From: Rosistilla carotiformis
GTDB lineage: Bacteria; Planctomycetota; Planctomycetia; Pirellulales; Pirellulaceae
NCBI RefSeq assembly: GCF_007753095.1
Contig: NZ_CP036348.1
Coordinates: 1,984,001-2,048,000, forward strand
Direction: 5' to 3'
DNA length: 64,000 bases
Part shown: piece by piece, positions 35,665-45,401 of the stretch
Layout of the letters: each line of letters begins with the position of its first letter
Numbering within the stretch: the stretch's first letter is position 1
Program-made: the position numbers and the translations under genes
The notes under the pieces: generated by a model
Seen by the model: only the letters and a program-made list of their open reading frames with translations
What the model was told of the DNA's origin: nothing
The model's database searches: none

Positions 35665-36383
35665 ATCCCGAACACGAACAAACTTTGGAACGTTTTGCCG
35701 CCGGCGAGATGAGTGTTGCCGAGGAGAACGATTTTCTGGCTCGCTGCGAAATCGAACCGACTCGCTACCGAGCTGCCGCGTTGGCGCTGGTTGAACACCG
35801 CCGGATCAGCGATGCGTTGGCTCAGTTTTCGTTTCCCGAAAGCCAACCGACGCCAGCCGCTCAAGTCGCTTCGCACCCGCCGCGGGCGAAGTCCCGTGGT
35901 GCGGCGTTTGCCATGGCGGCGGCGATCGCAGCGGTCGCCGTCGGCGGCTACTTTTTGGGAGCGATCGGTCGCGACGATGCGGTGAACCGTGAGTTTGCCG
36001 AATCGCAACCGACAGCGACCGAGGTGATCGCACCAGCGCAGGCCCCACCGCAGACCGGCGGCAACACGCAGATCGCGCTGCAGCAGGACGGCGGCCCCGC
36101 CGCTCCTGCGGCCAGCCCCAAACATGATCCACGGTTTGTGGAGCTGCCTCCCGAATCGGAAACTCCCGAAAACCAAGCCGCTCGCCAATTGGGAAGCCTG
36201 TTGGCTGAACTGTTCCGCGGCGCCCAACGCGAACCGATCTTCAGCGACCAAGCCAAATCGAAGCTCCGCAGCGATGGCTGGGAAGTCGAAGAGAAGCCGC
36301 TGATCTATGTCTTCAGCACCGACGACGGTGAGCAGTACGCCGTACCGACACACAACGCGAACCTGCGTTACGTCAAACCCTAG
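35661..36383 (+). CDS. Putative membrane anti-sigma factor
   Basis: A 240-aa protein. The N-terminal ~70 residues are cytoplasmic and helical (QTLERFAAGEMSVAEENDFL, then ARCEIEPTRYRAAALALVEH), resembling anti-sigma/zinc-finger-like domains but without the HxxxCxxC motif. One transmembrane helix (about 74-98, AAFAMAAAIAAVAVGGYFLG) follows. The extracytoplasmic part is Pro/Ala/Gln-rich and ends in a small basic/aromatic domain (VEEKPLIYVFSTDDGEQYAV). The start overlaps the sigma gene stop, which supports the regulatory pairing. The role is inferred from topology and context. Confidence 0.65.
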   Translation: MNPEHEQTLERFAAGEMSVAEENDFLARCEIEPTRYRAAALALVEHRRISDALAQFSFPESQPTPAAQVASHPPRAKSRGAAFAMAAAIAAVAVGGYFLGAIGRDDAVNREFAESQPTATEVIAPAQAPPQTGGNTQIALQQDGGPAAPAASPKHDPRFVELPPESETPENQAARQLGSLLAELFRGAQREPIFSDQAKSKLRSDGWEVEEKPLIYVFSTDDGEQYAVPTHNANLRYVKP

Positions 36384-36514
36384 CTGCGGTGCAGCGTCCT
36401 GAACTCGAACGATCCACCGCTTGCGGTGTGGTCTCCCGGTTGGATGCTGCGCACCGACCGCGACCACGTTTTACCGAATTGAATTTGCTAACCAACTTCC
36501 TTGGGAGAATTGAA

Positions 36515-37378
36515 ATGAAATCGATGTACTCTTTGACGATCGCCGCCTTGCTGTTTACGGCATCGCTTCCTACAGCAAACGCCGACGACGGTGCGGCTCC
36601 AGCGATTCCTGTCCCTCCGGCTCCCGCGGCAAGCGACACCGAAGAGGCCCCCGACGCCGACGCCCCAGCAGAAGCGGAGGCAGATGCGGCGGCCAAACCG
36701 GCCGACGCTGAGACTCGCAAGCCAGGCACCCATGTGAAGGTCGAATCGAAGGATGGCGAGACGACGATCGTCGTTCGCAGTTTCGGCAAAGTGATCCACG
36801 TCGGTCCCGGTGGCCAGGTCGATGTCAGCGACCTGCCTGGCGTCGAAGTGGCGGAGGGGGAAGAGGTCGACGGCGATTCGCCGCGTCGTGGCATCAAGCG
36901 TCGCCGCGTTTTGAATCTCAGCAAGATCATGCAACTGGGTGACGACGGAATCCTGAAGGAACTCGACGCGTTGCCGGTCACGATCAGCACGCTGATCGGC
37001 AAGAGCATCACTTCAGATGCCGGCGTCGAAGGAGAGATCCAAGTGATCGGTCCCGACGGCAAGGAGTTCAACTTCGACTTCGAGGAACTCGCTCCCGCCG
37101 GTCAGGAACTGGCGAAATCGATCGAACAAGCGATCATCGAATCGGGCGTCGAAATTCCGGCCGACGTCGCTGTCGAACTGATGAAAGCGAAACAGCGGAT
37201 CGAAAAACAGGTCCAGACGCTGCGAAACCGAGCCCAACAGCAGGTCCGCTTGCCCGCCGCCGCTCAAGCGATGGCAGCCGAGCAAAAGACGATGCACGAG
37301 AAACTCGATCGGATCCTGAATCGGCTGGACAAGCTGGAAACCGAAGTTGCCGCGATGAAGAAGCAGGCTGAACTGTAG
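36515..37378 (+). CDS. Exported acidic coiled-coil protein
   Basis: About 287 aa from ATG 36515; GGGAG lies 8 bases upstream, and an earlier in-frame ATG at 36389 lacks signal character. The signal peptide MKSMYSLTIAALLFTASLPT is cut after ANA. An Asp/Glu/Ala/Pro-rich stretch comes next, then a compact region (HVKVESKDGETTIVVRSFGK, then VIHVGPGGQVDVSDLPG). The C-terminus is a coiled coil (AEQKTMHEKLDRILNRLDKL, then ETEVAAMKKQAEL). It follows the sigma/anti-sigma pair by about 130 bases on the same strand and may belong to that regulon. No family is recognised. Confidence 0.6.
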   Translation: MKSMYSLTIAALLFTASLPTANADDGAAPAIPVPPAPAASDTEEAPDADAPAEAEADAAAKPADAETRKPGTHVKVESKDGETTIVVRSFGKVIHVGPGGQVDVSDLPGVEVAEGEEVDGDSPRRGIKRRRVLNLSKIMQLGDDGILKELDALPVTISTLIGKSITSDAGVEGEIQVIGPDGKEFNFDFEELAPAGQELAKSIEQAIIESGVEIPADVAVELMKAKQRIEKQVQTLRNRAQQQVRLPAAAQAMAAEQKTMHEKLDRILNRLDKLETEVAAMKKQAEL

Positions 37379-37546
37379 GTCCACGGCCGGGAAGAATTCG
37401 AGGAACCGCGTGATTTGCAGCGGAATCGCCCCGCAAATCACGCGACCTCACCCCAGGCCCTTCGCGTCGTGCAGCTTTTCTTTACAATGCTGGCCTCTAT
37501 GGTTGTTCGCCATCCATTTCGCCAGCAAACTGCACTTGAACTTAAA

Positions 37547-39592
37547 ATGACGCGACAGATCCTGGTCACCGCCGCCTTGCCGTACGCCAACGGGCCGATT
37601 CACATCGGGCATTTGGTCGAATACATCCAAACCGACATCTGGACTCGTTTCCAGAAGCTCCGCGGCAACCGCTGCATCTACGTCTGTGCCGACGATACGC
37701 ACGGCACCGCGATCATGATGCGAGCCCGTCGCGAAGGCCGCAGCGAAGAGGAATTGATCGCGGCGATGCAGGAATCGCATCAACGCGACTTCGCCGGCTT
37801 CGATGTCCAATTCGATCATTACGGCAGCACCCACAGCGATGAAAATCGTCAGCTGTGCGGTCGGTTCTGGCAAGCGATGCGAGACGCCAACCTGATCGTC
37901 GAGCGTCCGGTGCAACAGCTGTTCGATCCGCAAGAGCAGACGTTTTTGGCCGATCGATTTGTTCGCGGCACCTGCCCAAAGTGTAATGCCCCCAACCAGC
38001 CGGGCGATAATTGCTCGGCCTGCGGTCACACCTACAGCCCCGCCGATCTGATCGATCCCGTCAGCACGCTCAGCGGCGCGGCACCGGAGCTGCGCGAAGC
38101 GACCCATCTGTTCGTCGAACTGGAACAACTGCACAGCTTCCTGGCCGAGTGGGTCAAGGAATCGGGAGCGTTGCAGAGCGAGACGGCGAACTACTTGTTA
38201 GGCCACTTCCTCAGCGATGCCCTTCGCGACTGGGACATCTCTCGCCCGGCTCCCTATTTCGGATTCGAGATCCCCGACAGCCCCGGCAACTACTGGTACG
38301 TCTGGTTCGACGCGCCGATCGGCTACGTCGCCAGCACCCAGCAATGGTGCAACGCCAACGGCGAAAAGCTGGAGGATTGGTGGCAGAACCCGAACACCGA
38401 GATCCATCACTTCATCGGCAAAGACATCACCTATTTCCATACGCTCTTCTGGCCGGGGATGCTGAAGACGGCTGGCTTCACGCTGCCGACGAAGGTTCAC
38501 ATCCACGGCTTCTTGACGGTCGACGGCCATAAGATGAGCAAGAGTGTCGGGACGTTGGTTTCGGCCGAAAAGTACCTGGAACATTTTGATCCGACCTACC
38601 TGCGTTACTTCTACGCATCGAAGCTGACCTCGCGCGTCGAAGACCTCGACCTGGGGCTGGAAGAGTTTGCTGAGAAGGTGAATTCGGATCTGGTCGGCAA
38701 AGTTGTCAACCTTGCGTCGCGAGTCGCCAAGTTCGCGCATCAACTGGGCCTGTCGGAAGCTTATCCCGACGACGGCGGTCTGTTCCAACGGGCGGCCGAT
38801 GCGGGAGACGAGATTGCCGCGGCGTACGAAGCGTGCGACTACAGCAAGGCGATGCGATTGATCTTGGAATTGGCCGATCGGGCCAATCCGTATGTCGAAC
38901 ACGCCAAGCCGTGGGAGATGAAAAAGGATCCCGCGCGGGAAGCCGAACTGCGCGACGTCTGCACCGTCGGGCTGAACCTGTTCCGCCAGCTGTGCGTCTA
39001 CCTGGCGCCGGTCTTGCCATCGCTGGCCGAGAAGTGTGGCGAACTGTTGGGCGATCCGATCACCGGTTGGCAGCAGAGCCAATCGCCGCTGCTGGGAACT
39101 CCGGTGGCGAAGTTCAAACACATGTTAAAACGTATCGAAGTTAAGGACCTGCAAAAAATGATCGACGAGAGCAAAGACGAATCCGCCGCAACCGAATCCG
39201 AAGCCCCCGCCGCGAACCAATGGAACGACAGCGATCAACCGCTGAAGGACGAACCGCTGGCCGACGAGATCACGATCGACGACTTCGCCAAGGTCGATCT
39301 GCGGGTCGCCCGCGTGATCAAAGCTGAACACGTGCCTGAAGCCAACAAACTGCTGCACCTGACGCTAAGCCTCGGCGGCGACGAGACCCGCAGCGTCTTC
39401 GCGGGCATCAAAGCGGCTTACACGCCCGAGCAACTGGTCGGCCGATTGGTCGTGATGGTCGCCAACTTGAAGCCACGCAAGATGCGGTTTGGACTCAGCG
39501 AAGGGATGGTCACCGCCGCTGGTCCCGGCGGCGCCGAAGTCTTTGTGCTCGGCGTCGACGAAGGAGCTCTCCCTGGCCAACGCGTCCACTGA
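37547..39592 (+). CDS. metG: Methionyl-tRNA synthetase with C-terminal tRNA-binding domain
   Basis: A 681-aa class I synthetase that charges tRNA-Met. It has the [21 protein letters not shown]-terminus with HIGH, a zinc knuckle [18 protein letters not shown] and KMSKSVGT (KMSKS loop). Following the anticodon-binding helices is an EMAP/Trbp111-type OB-fold (about 575-681; [20 protein letters not shown], then [15 protein letters not shown]). This is the MetG1 type with four zinc Cys and the dimerising C-terminal domain. ATG 37547 is chosen because it gives the canonical N-terminus; the frame is open 44 codons further upstream. It converges with metH. Confidence 0.96.
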   Translation: MTRQILVTAALPYANGPIHIGHLVEYIQTDIWTRFQKLRGNRCIYVCADDTHGTAIMMRARREGRSEEELIAAMQESHQRDFAGFDVQFDHYGSTHSDENRQLCGRFWQAMRDANLIVERPVQQLFDPQEQTFLADRFVRGTCPKCNAPNQPGDNCSACGHTYSPADLIDPVSTLSGAAPELREATHLFVELEQLHSFLAEWVKESGALQSETANYLLGHFLSDALRDWDISRPAPYFGFEIPDSPGNYWYVWFDAPIGYVASTQQWCNANGEKLEDWWQNPNTEIHHFIGKDITYFHTLFWPGMLKTAGFTLPTKVHIHGFLTVDGHKMSKSVGTLVSAEKYLEHFDPTYLRYFYASKLTSRVEDLDLGLEEFAEKVNSDLVGKVVNLASRVAKFAHQLGLSEAYPDDGGLFQRAADAGDEIAAAYEACDYSKAMRLILELADRANPYVEHAKPWEMKKDPAREAELRDVCTVGLNLFRQLCVYLAPVLPSLAEKCGELLGDPITGWQQSQSPLLGTPVAKFKHMLKRIEVKDLQKMIDESKDESAATESEAPAANQWNDSDQPLKDEPLADEITIDDFAKVDLRVARVIKAEHVPEANKLLHLTLSLGGDETRSVFAGIKAAYTPEQLVGRLVVMVANLKPRKMRFGLSEGMVTAAGPGGAEVFVLGVDEGALPGQRVH

Positions 39593-39654
39593 TTGCGAGC
39601 TGAATAAGTTCCCAATCCACCGCTTTGCATACCTCTCCGCAAACGGAGGCTTCA

Positions 39655-39677
39655 CCCGCCCGGCGGAGCCGGGAGGG
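39655..39677. terminator. Strong hairpin between convergent metG and metH
   Basis: CCCGCCCGGC (39655-39664) and GCCGGGAGGG (39668-39677) pair over 10 positions with one mismatch around a 3-base loop. A smaller CTCCG/CGGAG stem lies just upstream and an A/T-flanked stem (GAAAA...TTTTC) just downstream. The 135-base convergent spacer is thus highly structured and could block both transcripts. There is no clean U-run. Confidence 0.5.
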
Positions 39678-39727
39678 TCGGAAAACGAGCCTTCAGCGAG
39701 CTTTTCGGGGAGGACTTACCCTCGAGA

Positions 39728-42700
39728 TCAGGAGGGTTCATACGCCAGGTTTGGCGACAACCAGCGTTCGACTTCCGACAACGGCTTTCCTTTCCGTGCC
39801 GTGTAGGCTTCGATCTGGTCCTTGGTGACTCGATCGACAGCAAAATACCGCGACTCCGGATGGGCAAAGTAGAGTCCGCTGACACTCGAACCGGGCGTCA
39901 TCGCGTAGCTTTCGGTCAGCTCCACGCCGGTCTGCTTCTCGGCGTCCAACAGATCGAACAGCGTTCGCTTCTCGGTGTGGTCGGGGCTGGCGGGATAACC
40001 TGCCGCCGGACGGATTCCGCGGTACTTCTCGGCGATCAACTCCTCGGTCGAAAGGCCTTCGGTTTTGCCGAAGCCCCAATCCTCGCGAGCCCGTTGGTGC
40101 ATCAGTTCGGCAAACGCTTCGGCCAACCGGTCGGCAACCGCTGAAACCATGATCGCTTTGTAATCGTCCAGTTCCTCCCGGTACTTCGCCGCCAACGCTT
40201 CGGCCCCCAAGCCGCCGGTGACCACAAAGCCGCCGATGTAGTCTTCGCGTCCCGAATCGATCGGCGCGATGTAATCGGCCAACGAACGGAAGTCCGATTG
40301 TCCCTTGCGTTCCCATTGCTGACGCAAGAAATGGAAGCGAGTCAATTCCGCCGAACGCGATTCATCGGTGTACAGGATCACGTCGTCGCCATCGCTGGCG
40401 GCTGGCCAGAAGCCGTAGACGGCGTTGGCTCGCAGCGAACCGGCCGCGATCACTTCGTCCAACACGCGGTTGGCATCTTCGTACAGCTCCTTCGCCTGCG
40501 CCCCAACCGACGGATCGTCGAAGATCTTGGGGAACTTGCCTTTCAGTTCCCAAGTCATGAAAAACGGCGACCAATCGATAAACGGGCGGATCTCCTCCAG
40601 CGGGAAATCGGTAAGCGTCTTGGTCCCCGTAAACGCGGGCTTATCGATTTGTACCGTCTGCCAATCGGTGGCGAAACGCTTTTCCAACGCTTCGGCGTAG
40701 GGGACCAGCTTCTGTTGGCGGTCGCGGTAACTGGCGACCAACTTCTTCTGCAGCTCGACATTTTCAGCCATGTAGGCGTCGCGATGCTCGGCGCTGATCA
40801 ACTTCTCGACCACGTTGACGCTGCGGCTGGCATCCAATACGTGGAACACCGAACCATCGTACGCCGGGGCGACGCGAACCGCTGTATGCTTGGCACTCGT
40901 GGTCGCTCCGCCGATCAACAGCGGTAAGGTCATCTTCTTTCGTTTCATCTCGCGAGCGACGTGGACCATCTCGTCCAAGCTCGGCGTGATCAGCCCACTC
41001 AAGCCGATCATGTCGACGTTGTGCTTGACCGCCTCTTCAAGAATCGTCTCGCTGGAGACCATCACGCCAAGGTCGATCACCTTGTAGTTGTTGCACTGCA
41101 ACACCACGCCAACGATGTTCTTGCCGATATCGTGAACGTCTCCCTTGACCGTAGCGATCAGGAACGTACCCCGCGCCGCGTGGCTCTCGATCCCCGCTTC
41201 TCGCTTTTCCTGCTCCATGAATGGTTCCAGATAAGCGACTGCTTTTTTCATCACCCGAGCACTTTTGACGACCTGCGGCAGGAACATTTTGCCTTCGCCA
41301 AACAGATCCCCGACGACCGACATACCGGCCATCAGAGGCCCTTCGATGACGTGCAGGCAGCGATCGAAGTGCTGCCGCGCCTCTTCGGTATCCTCGACGA
41401 TGTACTTATCGATTCCCTTGATCAACGCATGCTTCATCCGTTCGATGACAGGAGCGTCGCGCCACGCGAGGTCTTCGCCCGCCTTCTGCTTGCCATCTCC
41501 CTTGACCGTCTCGGCGAACTCCAGCATGCGGTCGGTCGCATCGGGGCGGCGGTTCCACAACACGTCTTCGACATGTTCCAGCAGGTCCTTGGGAATCTCT
41601 TCGTAGACCTCCAACTGCCCCGCGTTGACGATCCCCATGTCCAAACCGGCTTTGACAGCCTTATATAAGAAGGCGCTGTGGATCGCTTCGCGGACGCGGT
41701 CGTTGCCGCGGAAACTGAAGCTGATGTTGCTCACGCCGCCGCTGGTCTTGGCTCCCGGGCATTCCTTCTTGATCCGAGACACCGCGTTGACGAAATCGAC
41801 GGCATAGTTGTTGTGCTCGTCCATCCCCGTCGCGACGGTCAAAATGTTGGGGTCGAAGATGATGTCTTCGGGTGGGAAACCGATCTTGGTGGTTAACAGA
41901 TCGTAAGCCCGTTTGCAGATCCGGACTTTGTTGTCTTCATCGGCCGCTTGGCCCTCTTCGTCGAAAGCCATCACGACCGCGGCGGCACCATATTGGCGAA
42001 CCAATCGCGCCCGACGCAGGAACTCCTCTTCGCCATCTTTCAGCGAGATCGAGTTGACGATCGCCTTGCCCTGCGTGTTCCGCAGTCCCGCTTCGATGAC
42101 TTCCCATTTGCTGCTGTCGATCATCACGGGCACCGACGCCACGACGTCGTCACCGGAGATCAAACGCAGGAACCGCGTCATCGCTTCGGCACCATCCAAC
42201 AGGGCATCATCGAAGTTGATGTCGATGATCGTGGCACCGTTTTGAACCTGTTCGCGAGCGACCTCGACCGCCTCGTCGAACTGATCGCCTCGGATCAGTC
42301 GAGCGAACTTCTTGCTGCCGGTCACATTGGTCCGCTCGCCGATCATCGTGAACGGAATTTCGGGACGCATCACCATCGGCAACTGGCCCGACAGTCGTGT
42401 GTAGATCGGCCCGGTCTGTTCCTGCTTGGGCCGTTTGCCCTCGACGCGCTGAGCCATCGCGCGGATGTGATCGGGAGTCGTACCGCAGCAGCCACCCAAA
42501 ATGTTGATCCAGCCGTTGTCGGCGTATTCGCCCACGATCTCCGCCATTTTGGGCGGATCGAGGTCGAATTGCCCCATCTCGTTGGGCAGCCCCGCGTTGG
42601 GGTGACAGCTGACCGGAATCCCTGTCGCGTGCGACATCTCTTCGACGTGGGGACGCATCACATCGGGGCCGAGGGCACAGTTCATGCCGACCGATAGCAA

Positions 42701-43420
42701 AGGAAAGTGAGCCAGCGAAGTCACAAAGGCTTCGACCGTCTGGCCACTAACAAATGTCCGGCCTCCCTTGTCGAACGTTCCGCTGACCATCACAGGCACG
42801 CGGCGTCCACCGCCGTCGAAGTAATCTTGGATCGCAAACAGGCACGATTTCAGGTTCAACGTGTCGATCGCCGTCTCGGGCAACAGGATGTCGACTCCCG
42901 CTTCGACCAACGATTTCACTTGGGCCTTGTAACTGGCGACCATCGCTTCGAAGGTCGTGCTGCGAAACGCCGGGTCATCGACTTGGGTGCTGATCGCCAA
43001 CTGCTGCGTCGTCGGCCCGATCGAACCGGCGACAAACCGCGGCTTGCCCGGCGTCCGTTCGGTCCATTCGTCGGCAGCTTTGCGAGCACATGCAACGGCG
43101 GCGTGGTTGATCTCGTCGACCAATTCCAACGGCAGGTCGAATTCGACCATGCCGACGGGGGAAGCGCCAAAGGAGTTGGTTTCAACGATATCGCTTCCCG
43201 CTTCATAATAAGCGCGGTGGATATCGGTGATCTTCTCCGGGTGGGTCAGGCATAAGATATCGGAGAAGTTCTTGAGATCTTTGTGGTGATCGGCAAACCG
43301 GTCGCCACGCACCCCCGCTTCGTCCAGACCCAACCGCTGAATCATTGTTCCCATCGCACCGTCGAGGATCAGGATACGTTCTCGAATCAGGTGAGGCAGT
43401 AGATCGATAGGGTTGGTCAT
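39728..43420 (-). CDS. metH: Cobalamin-dependent methionine synthase
   Basis: A 1230-aa enzyme that transfers methyl from 5-methyl-THF to homocysteine through cobalamin. Domain order is complete. The homocysteine/zinc domain starts [20 protein letters not shown] and has the zinc Cys pair in [14 protein letters not shown] (about 306-320). The pterin domain has [20 protein letters not shown] and [10 protein letters not shown]. The B12 cap and B12-binding Rossmann domain carry the axial-His motif [18 protein letters not shown] (about 755). The AdoMet activation domain contains [18 protein letters not shown] 43420 gives the family start. No cobalamin or SAM riboswitch was recognised in the leader. 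Confidence 0.97.
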   Translation of the reverse strand: MTNPIDLLPHLIRERILILDGAMGTMIQRLGLDEAGVRGDRFADHHKDLKNFSDILCLTHPEKITDIHRAYYEAGSDIVETNSFGASPVGMVEFDLPLELVDEINHAAVACARKAADEWTERTPGKPRFVAGSIGPTTQQLAISTQVDDPAFRSTTFEAMVASYKAQVKSLVEAGVDILLPETAIDTLNLKSCLFAIQDYFDGGGRRVPVMVSGTFDKGGRTFVSGQTVEAFVTSLAHFPLLSVGMNCALGPDVMRPHVEEMSHATGIPVSCHPNAGLPNEMGQFDLDPPKMAEIVGEYADNGWINILGGCCGTTPDHIRAMAQRVEGKRPKQEQTGPIYTRLSGQLPMVMRPEIPFTMIGERTNVTGSKKFARLIRGDQFDEAVEVAREQVQNGATIIDINFDDALLDGAEAMTRFLRLISGDDVVASVPVMIDSSKWEVIEAGLRNTQGKAIVNSISLKDGEEEFLRRARLVRQYGAAAVVMAFDEEGQAADEDNKVRICKRAYDLLTTKIGFPPEDIIFDPNILTVATGMDEHNNYAVDFVNAVSRIKKECPGAKTSGGVSNISFSFRGNDRVREAIHSAFLYKAVKAGLDMGIVNAGQLEVYEEIPKDLLEHVEDVLWNRRPDATDRMLEFAETVKGDGKQKAGEDLAWRDAPVIERMKHALIKGIDKYIVEDTEEARQHFDRCLHVIEGPLMAGMSVVGDLFGEGKMFLPQVVKSARVMKKAVAYLEPFMEQEKREAGIESHAARGTFLIATVKGDVHDIGKNIVGVVLQCNNYKVIDLGVMVSSETILEEAVKHNVDMIGLSGLITPSLDEMVHVAREMKRKKMTLPLLIGGATTSAKHTAVRVAPAYDGSVFHVLDASRSVNVVEKLISAEHRDAYMAENVELQKKLVASYRDRQQKLVPYAEALEKRFATDWQTVQIDKPAFTGTKTLTDFPLEEIRPFIDWSPFFMTWELKGKFPKIFDDPSVGAQAKELYEDANRVLDEVIAAGSLRANAVYGFWPAASDGDDVILYTDESRSAELTRFHFLRQQWERKGQSDFRSLADYIAPIDSGREDYIGGFVVTGGLGAEALAAKYREELDDYKAIMVSAVADRLAEAFAELMHQRAREDWGFGKTEGLSTEELIAEKYRGIRPAAGYPASPDHTEKRTLFDLLDAEKQTGVELTESYAMTPGSSVSGLYFAHPESRYFAVDRVTKDQIEAYTARKGKPLSEVERWLSPNLAYEPS

Positions 43421-43807
43421 GGAAAGTATTTGCTATCTCTGAGTAGTTTTAGTTCTTGCCCATCCGCCGGACGCCGCTGTGTCGGCATCATCGGGCGCCG
43501 CATTGTACGGCATTTGTGGGGGGAGGTTCAGCCGTGGCAAAATGCACGCCTACAGTCTGAGGGACGCGAGGCATTCTGTCATTACGGCAATGCATGCAAA
43601 CGAGAACAATTCGACGAGTCGCGCCAACCGGCAAAATCGATCGATCTTGCCTTGTCTTTCTCGATTGACTATTCGTTAAATCGCTCAAGATCGTTGTAAC
43701 CGGTACCGATACCGATACATAGAGGAGCTTGTGCGGCGATTAGGTTCGCAGAGCGCGGCCAGAAAATCCCCAGGCTGGCAAAACGCCACGTGTCAAGGAA
43801 TGACCAG
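43421..43807. other. Divergent intergenic region upstream of metH
   Basis: This is 387 bases of non-coding sequence containing the metH leader (minus strand) and the promoter side of the Gln-rich protein gene (plus). I looked for cobalamin-box and SAM-riboswitch cores on the minus strand and found no convincing match. A short direct repeat (ACCGATACCGATAC, about 43706-43719) is visible. No supported gene. Confidence 0.4.
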
Positions 43808-45379
43808 ATGTCGTCAACGTCCACCCCACCGACGGTTCACCGACCACGCCCATCGTCTCGACCGACGGGTGGCGGATTGCCAACGCTATTCCGCATCCCC
43901 GACTTGAACGATCGCCCGCAACCGGTCGAGCCTGTCGACGCTGCGCCGAGCGTTGCACCAAGCATCGATTTTTCCGACGCCCCCCCTCCCACAACGCCTG
44001 CTACTGAACCGGCACCGGCTCCCGAGCCAGTCTACCAACGGATCGATCCCAGCCATGTGTATGGCGAACTGCCGGAGCTGCCTCCGTTAAACGAACCTGC
44101 GGATGCCACGTGGATGGAAACGGTCGGATCGCGTCTCGTGCTGATCCTGCTGTTCCTGGCGGTTGCCACCGTGGCGATCATTGCCACTCGCGACGTGCCG
44201 CCGGCATCGCAAGCCCAATACCTGGCCGAGGATCCTCAAGAAGCAACCTCGGACGAACCGGTTCACGTTGCAGAAGCCAATCCTTTGCAAACGGAACCGG
44301 CTGAACCCGACCACCCCAGCATCGACCAAAGCAGCGACTCGCAAGCGGCGGTTATCGATGTGATCTCGCCCACGATGTCCTCTTTGGAGCCTTCGCCAAT
44401 CGATTCTCCACCGGTACAGACAGCGCAGCGCGATGCGGCCGATTCCGACGAAGGTGAATCGCTGCACGAACACGATCTGCCTAGCTTGGGAGAGATCGAA
44501 GACGAACCGTCGACCGAACTGCCGGCCTTCCCGATCCCCAACCTCGCCCTCACCGGGCCGCAAGACGCGACCGAACCGGACGCGACCGAAGAAGAGGAAG
44601 CTAGCGATCCGACCGACAGCCAAGCGGCTCTTGAAACAACGGCGACGGAAGAACCGCGCGTTGCCAGCCTTGCGCTGCCCGAGACAAAGCCATCGCCGGT
44701 CTACAAACCGACCAGCACACCCGACATGATCACCGACTGGCAGCAATTTGTTCAGCCTGTAGGTCACTCGGACGAACCAACCAACGTTGCGATGCTGCCC
44801 GAGCATTCAGGGCAAACGGTTAGTCCTGGCAACCAATTCAATTACCCAACCACTGCTGTCGCACCAAGTTCGTTGAATCCGCCGCAATATCCACCTTATG
44901 CTGCAGCGCCTCCCTACGCTCCTCAGCAACAGCCACAGCAAGAATTGGCTCCTCAGCAACAGCAACAGCAACAGCAATGGGCTCAACAACAGCAGCTAGC
45001 TCAACAACAGCAGCTAGCTCAACAACAGCAGCTAGCTCAACAACAGCAGCTAGCTCAACAACAGCAGCTAGCTCAACAGCAAATGGCACAACATCAACTG
45101 GCATTACAACAGCAGCAACAGTTCGCGCAACAGCAGTTGCAACAACCGCAAATGCCTACTCAGACATACATTCCAGGCCAGGGCTATGTGAATCAACCGG
45201 CGGCCCCACAGTATCCCAACCCGGCTCCACAACCTAACGGATACGCACCCCACGACGCCGCTGCACAGAACCATTACGGACAGCCTGGCTATCCAACGCA
45301 GCCGCAAGCTGCAAACGGATACGTCCATCCCAACCAACCACCGTACGCTGGCCAACAGTCCTACGTTCCCAGCCGTTGA
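43808..45379 (+). CDS. Membrane protein with Gln-rich tandem-repeat C-terminus
   Basis: About 523 aa from ATG 43808 (AAGGA 8 bases upstream); GTG 43790 is an alternative. A Pro-rich cytoplasmic N-terminus (about 100 residues) precedes one transmembrane helix (LVLILLFLAVATVAIIATRD). An acidic Pro/Glu/Ser-rich extracytoplasmic region follows, and then a low-complexity Gln-rich part with five exact AQQQQL units (bases 44981-45070) and a Pro/Tyr/Asn-rich end (YIPGQGYVNQPAAPQYPNPA). No catalytic domain. Its neighbours are a CpsD-like and an ExeA-like ATPase, 22 bases and about 1.4 kb downstream. This suggests a scaffold in a surface-polymer or secretion complex, although this is only inferred. Confidence 0.7.
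   Translation: MSSTSTPPTVHRPRPSSRPTGGGLPTLFRIPDLNDRPQPVEPVDAAPSVAPSIDFSDAPPPTTPATEPAPAPEPVYQRIDPSHVYGELPELPPLNEPADATWMETVGSRLVLILLFLAVATVAIIATRDVPPASQAQYLAEDPQEATSDEPVHVAEANPLQTEPAEPDHPSIDQSSDSQAAVIDVISPTMSSLEPSPIDSPPVQTAQRDAADSDEGESLHEHDLPSLGEIEDEPSTELPAFPIPNLALTGPQDATEPDATEEEEASDPTDSQAALETTATEEPRVASLALPETKPSPVYKPTSTPDMITDWQQFVQPVGHSDEPTNVAMLPEHSGQTVSPGNQFNYPTTAVAPSSLNPPQYPPYAAAPPYAPQQQPQQELAPQQQQQQQQWAQQQQLAQQQQLAQQQQLAQQQQLAQQQQLAQQQMAQHQLALQQQQQFAQQQLQQPQMPTQTYIPGQGYVNQPAAPQYPNPAPQPNGYAPHDAAAQNHYGQPGYPTQPQAANGYVHPNQPPYAGQQSYVPSR
44982..45071 (+). repeat. Five perfect 18-bp tandem units
   Basis: The unit CTCAACAACAGCAGCTAG occurs five times without a mismatch (starts at 44982, 45000, 45018, 45036 and 45054), then degenerates. 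It lies in frame and encodes AQQQQL repeats. The unit contains the palindrome AGCTAGCT across its junctions. Perfect identity suggests recent slippage, so copy number may vary among strains. Confidence 0.9.
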
Positions 45380-45401
45380 ACCTGTTCTTGAGTACCAAGC
45401 T

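Noticed and set aside
40961-42697. Plus-strand frames of 235-249 codons opposite metH
   Set aside because: metH is complete and conserved on the minus strand; these frames lack SD and domain signals.
43421-43700. Cobalamin or SAM riboswitch upstream of metH
   Set aside because: No B12-box or SAM-riboswitch core could be matched on the minus strand; a covariance-model search would be needed to exclude it fully.
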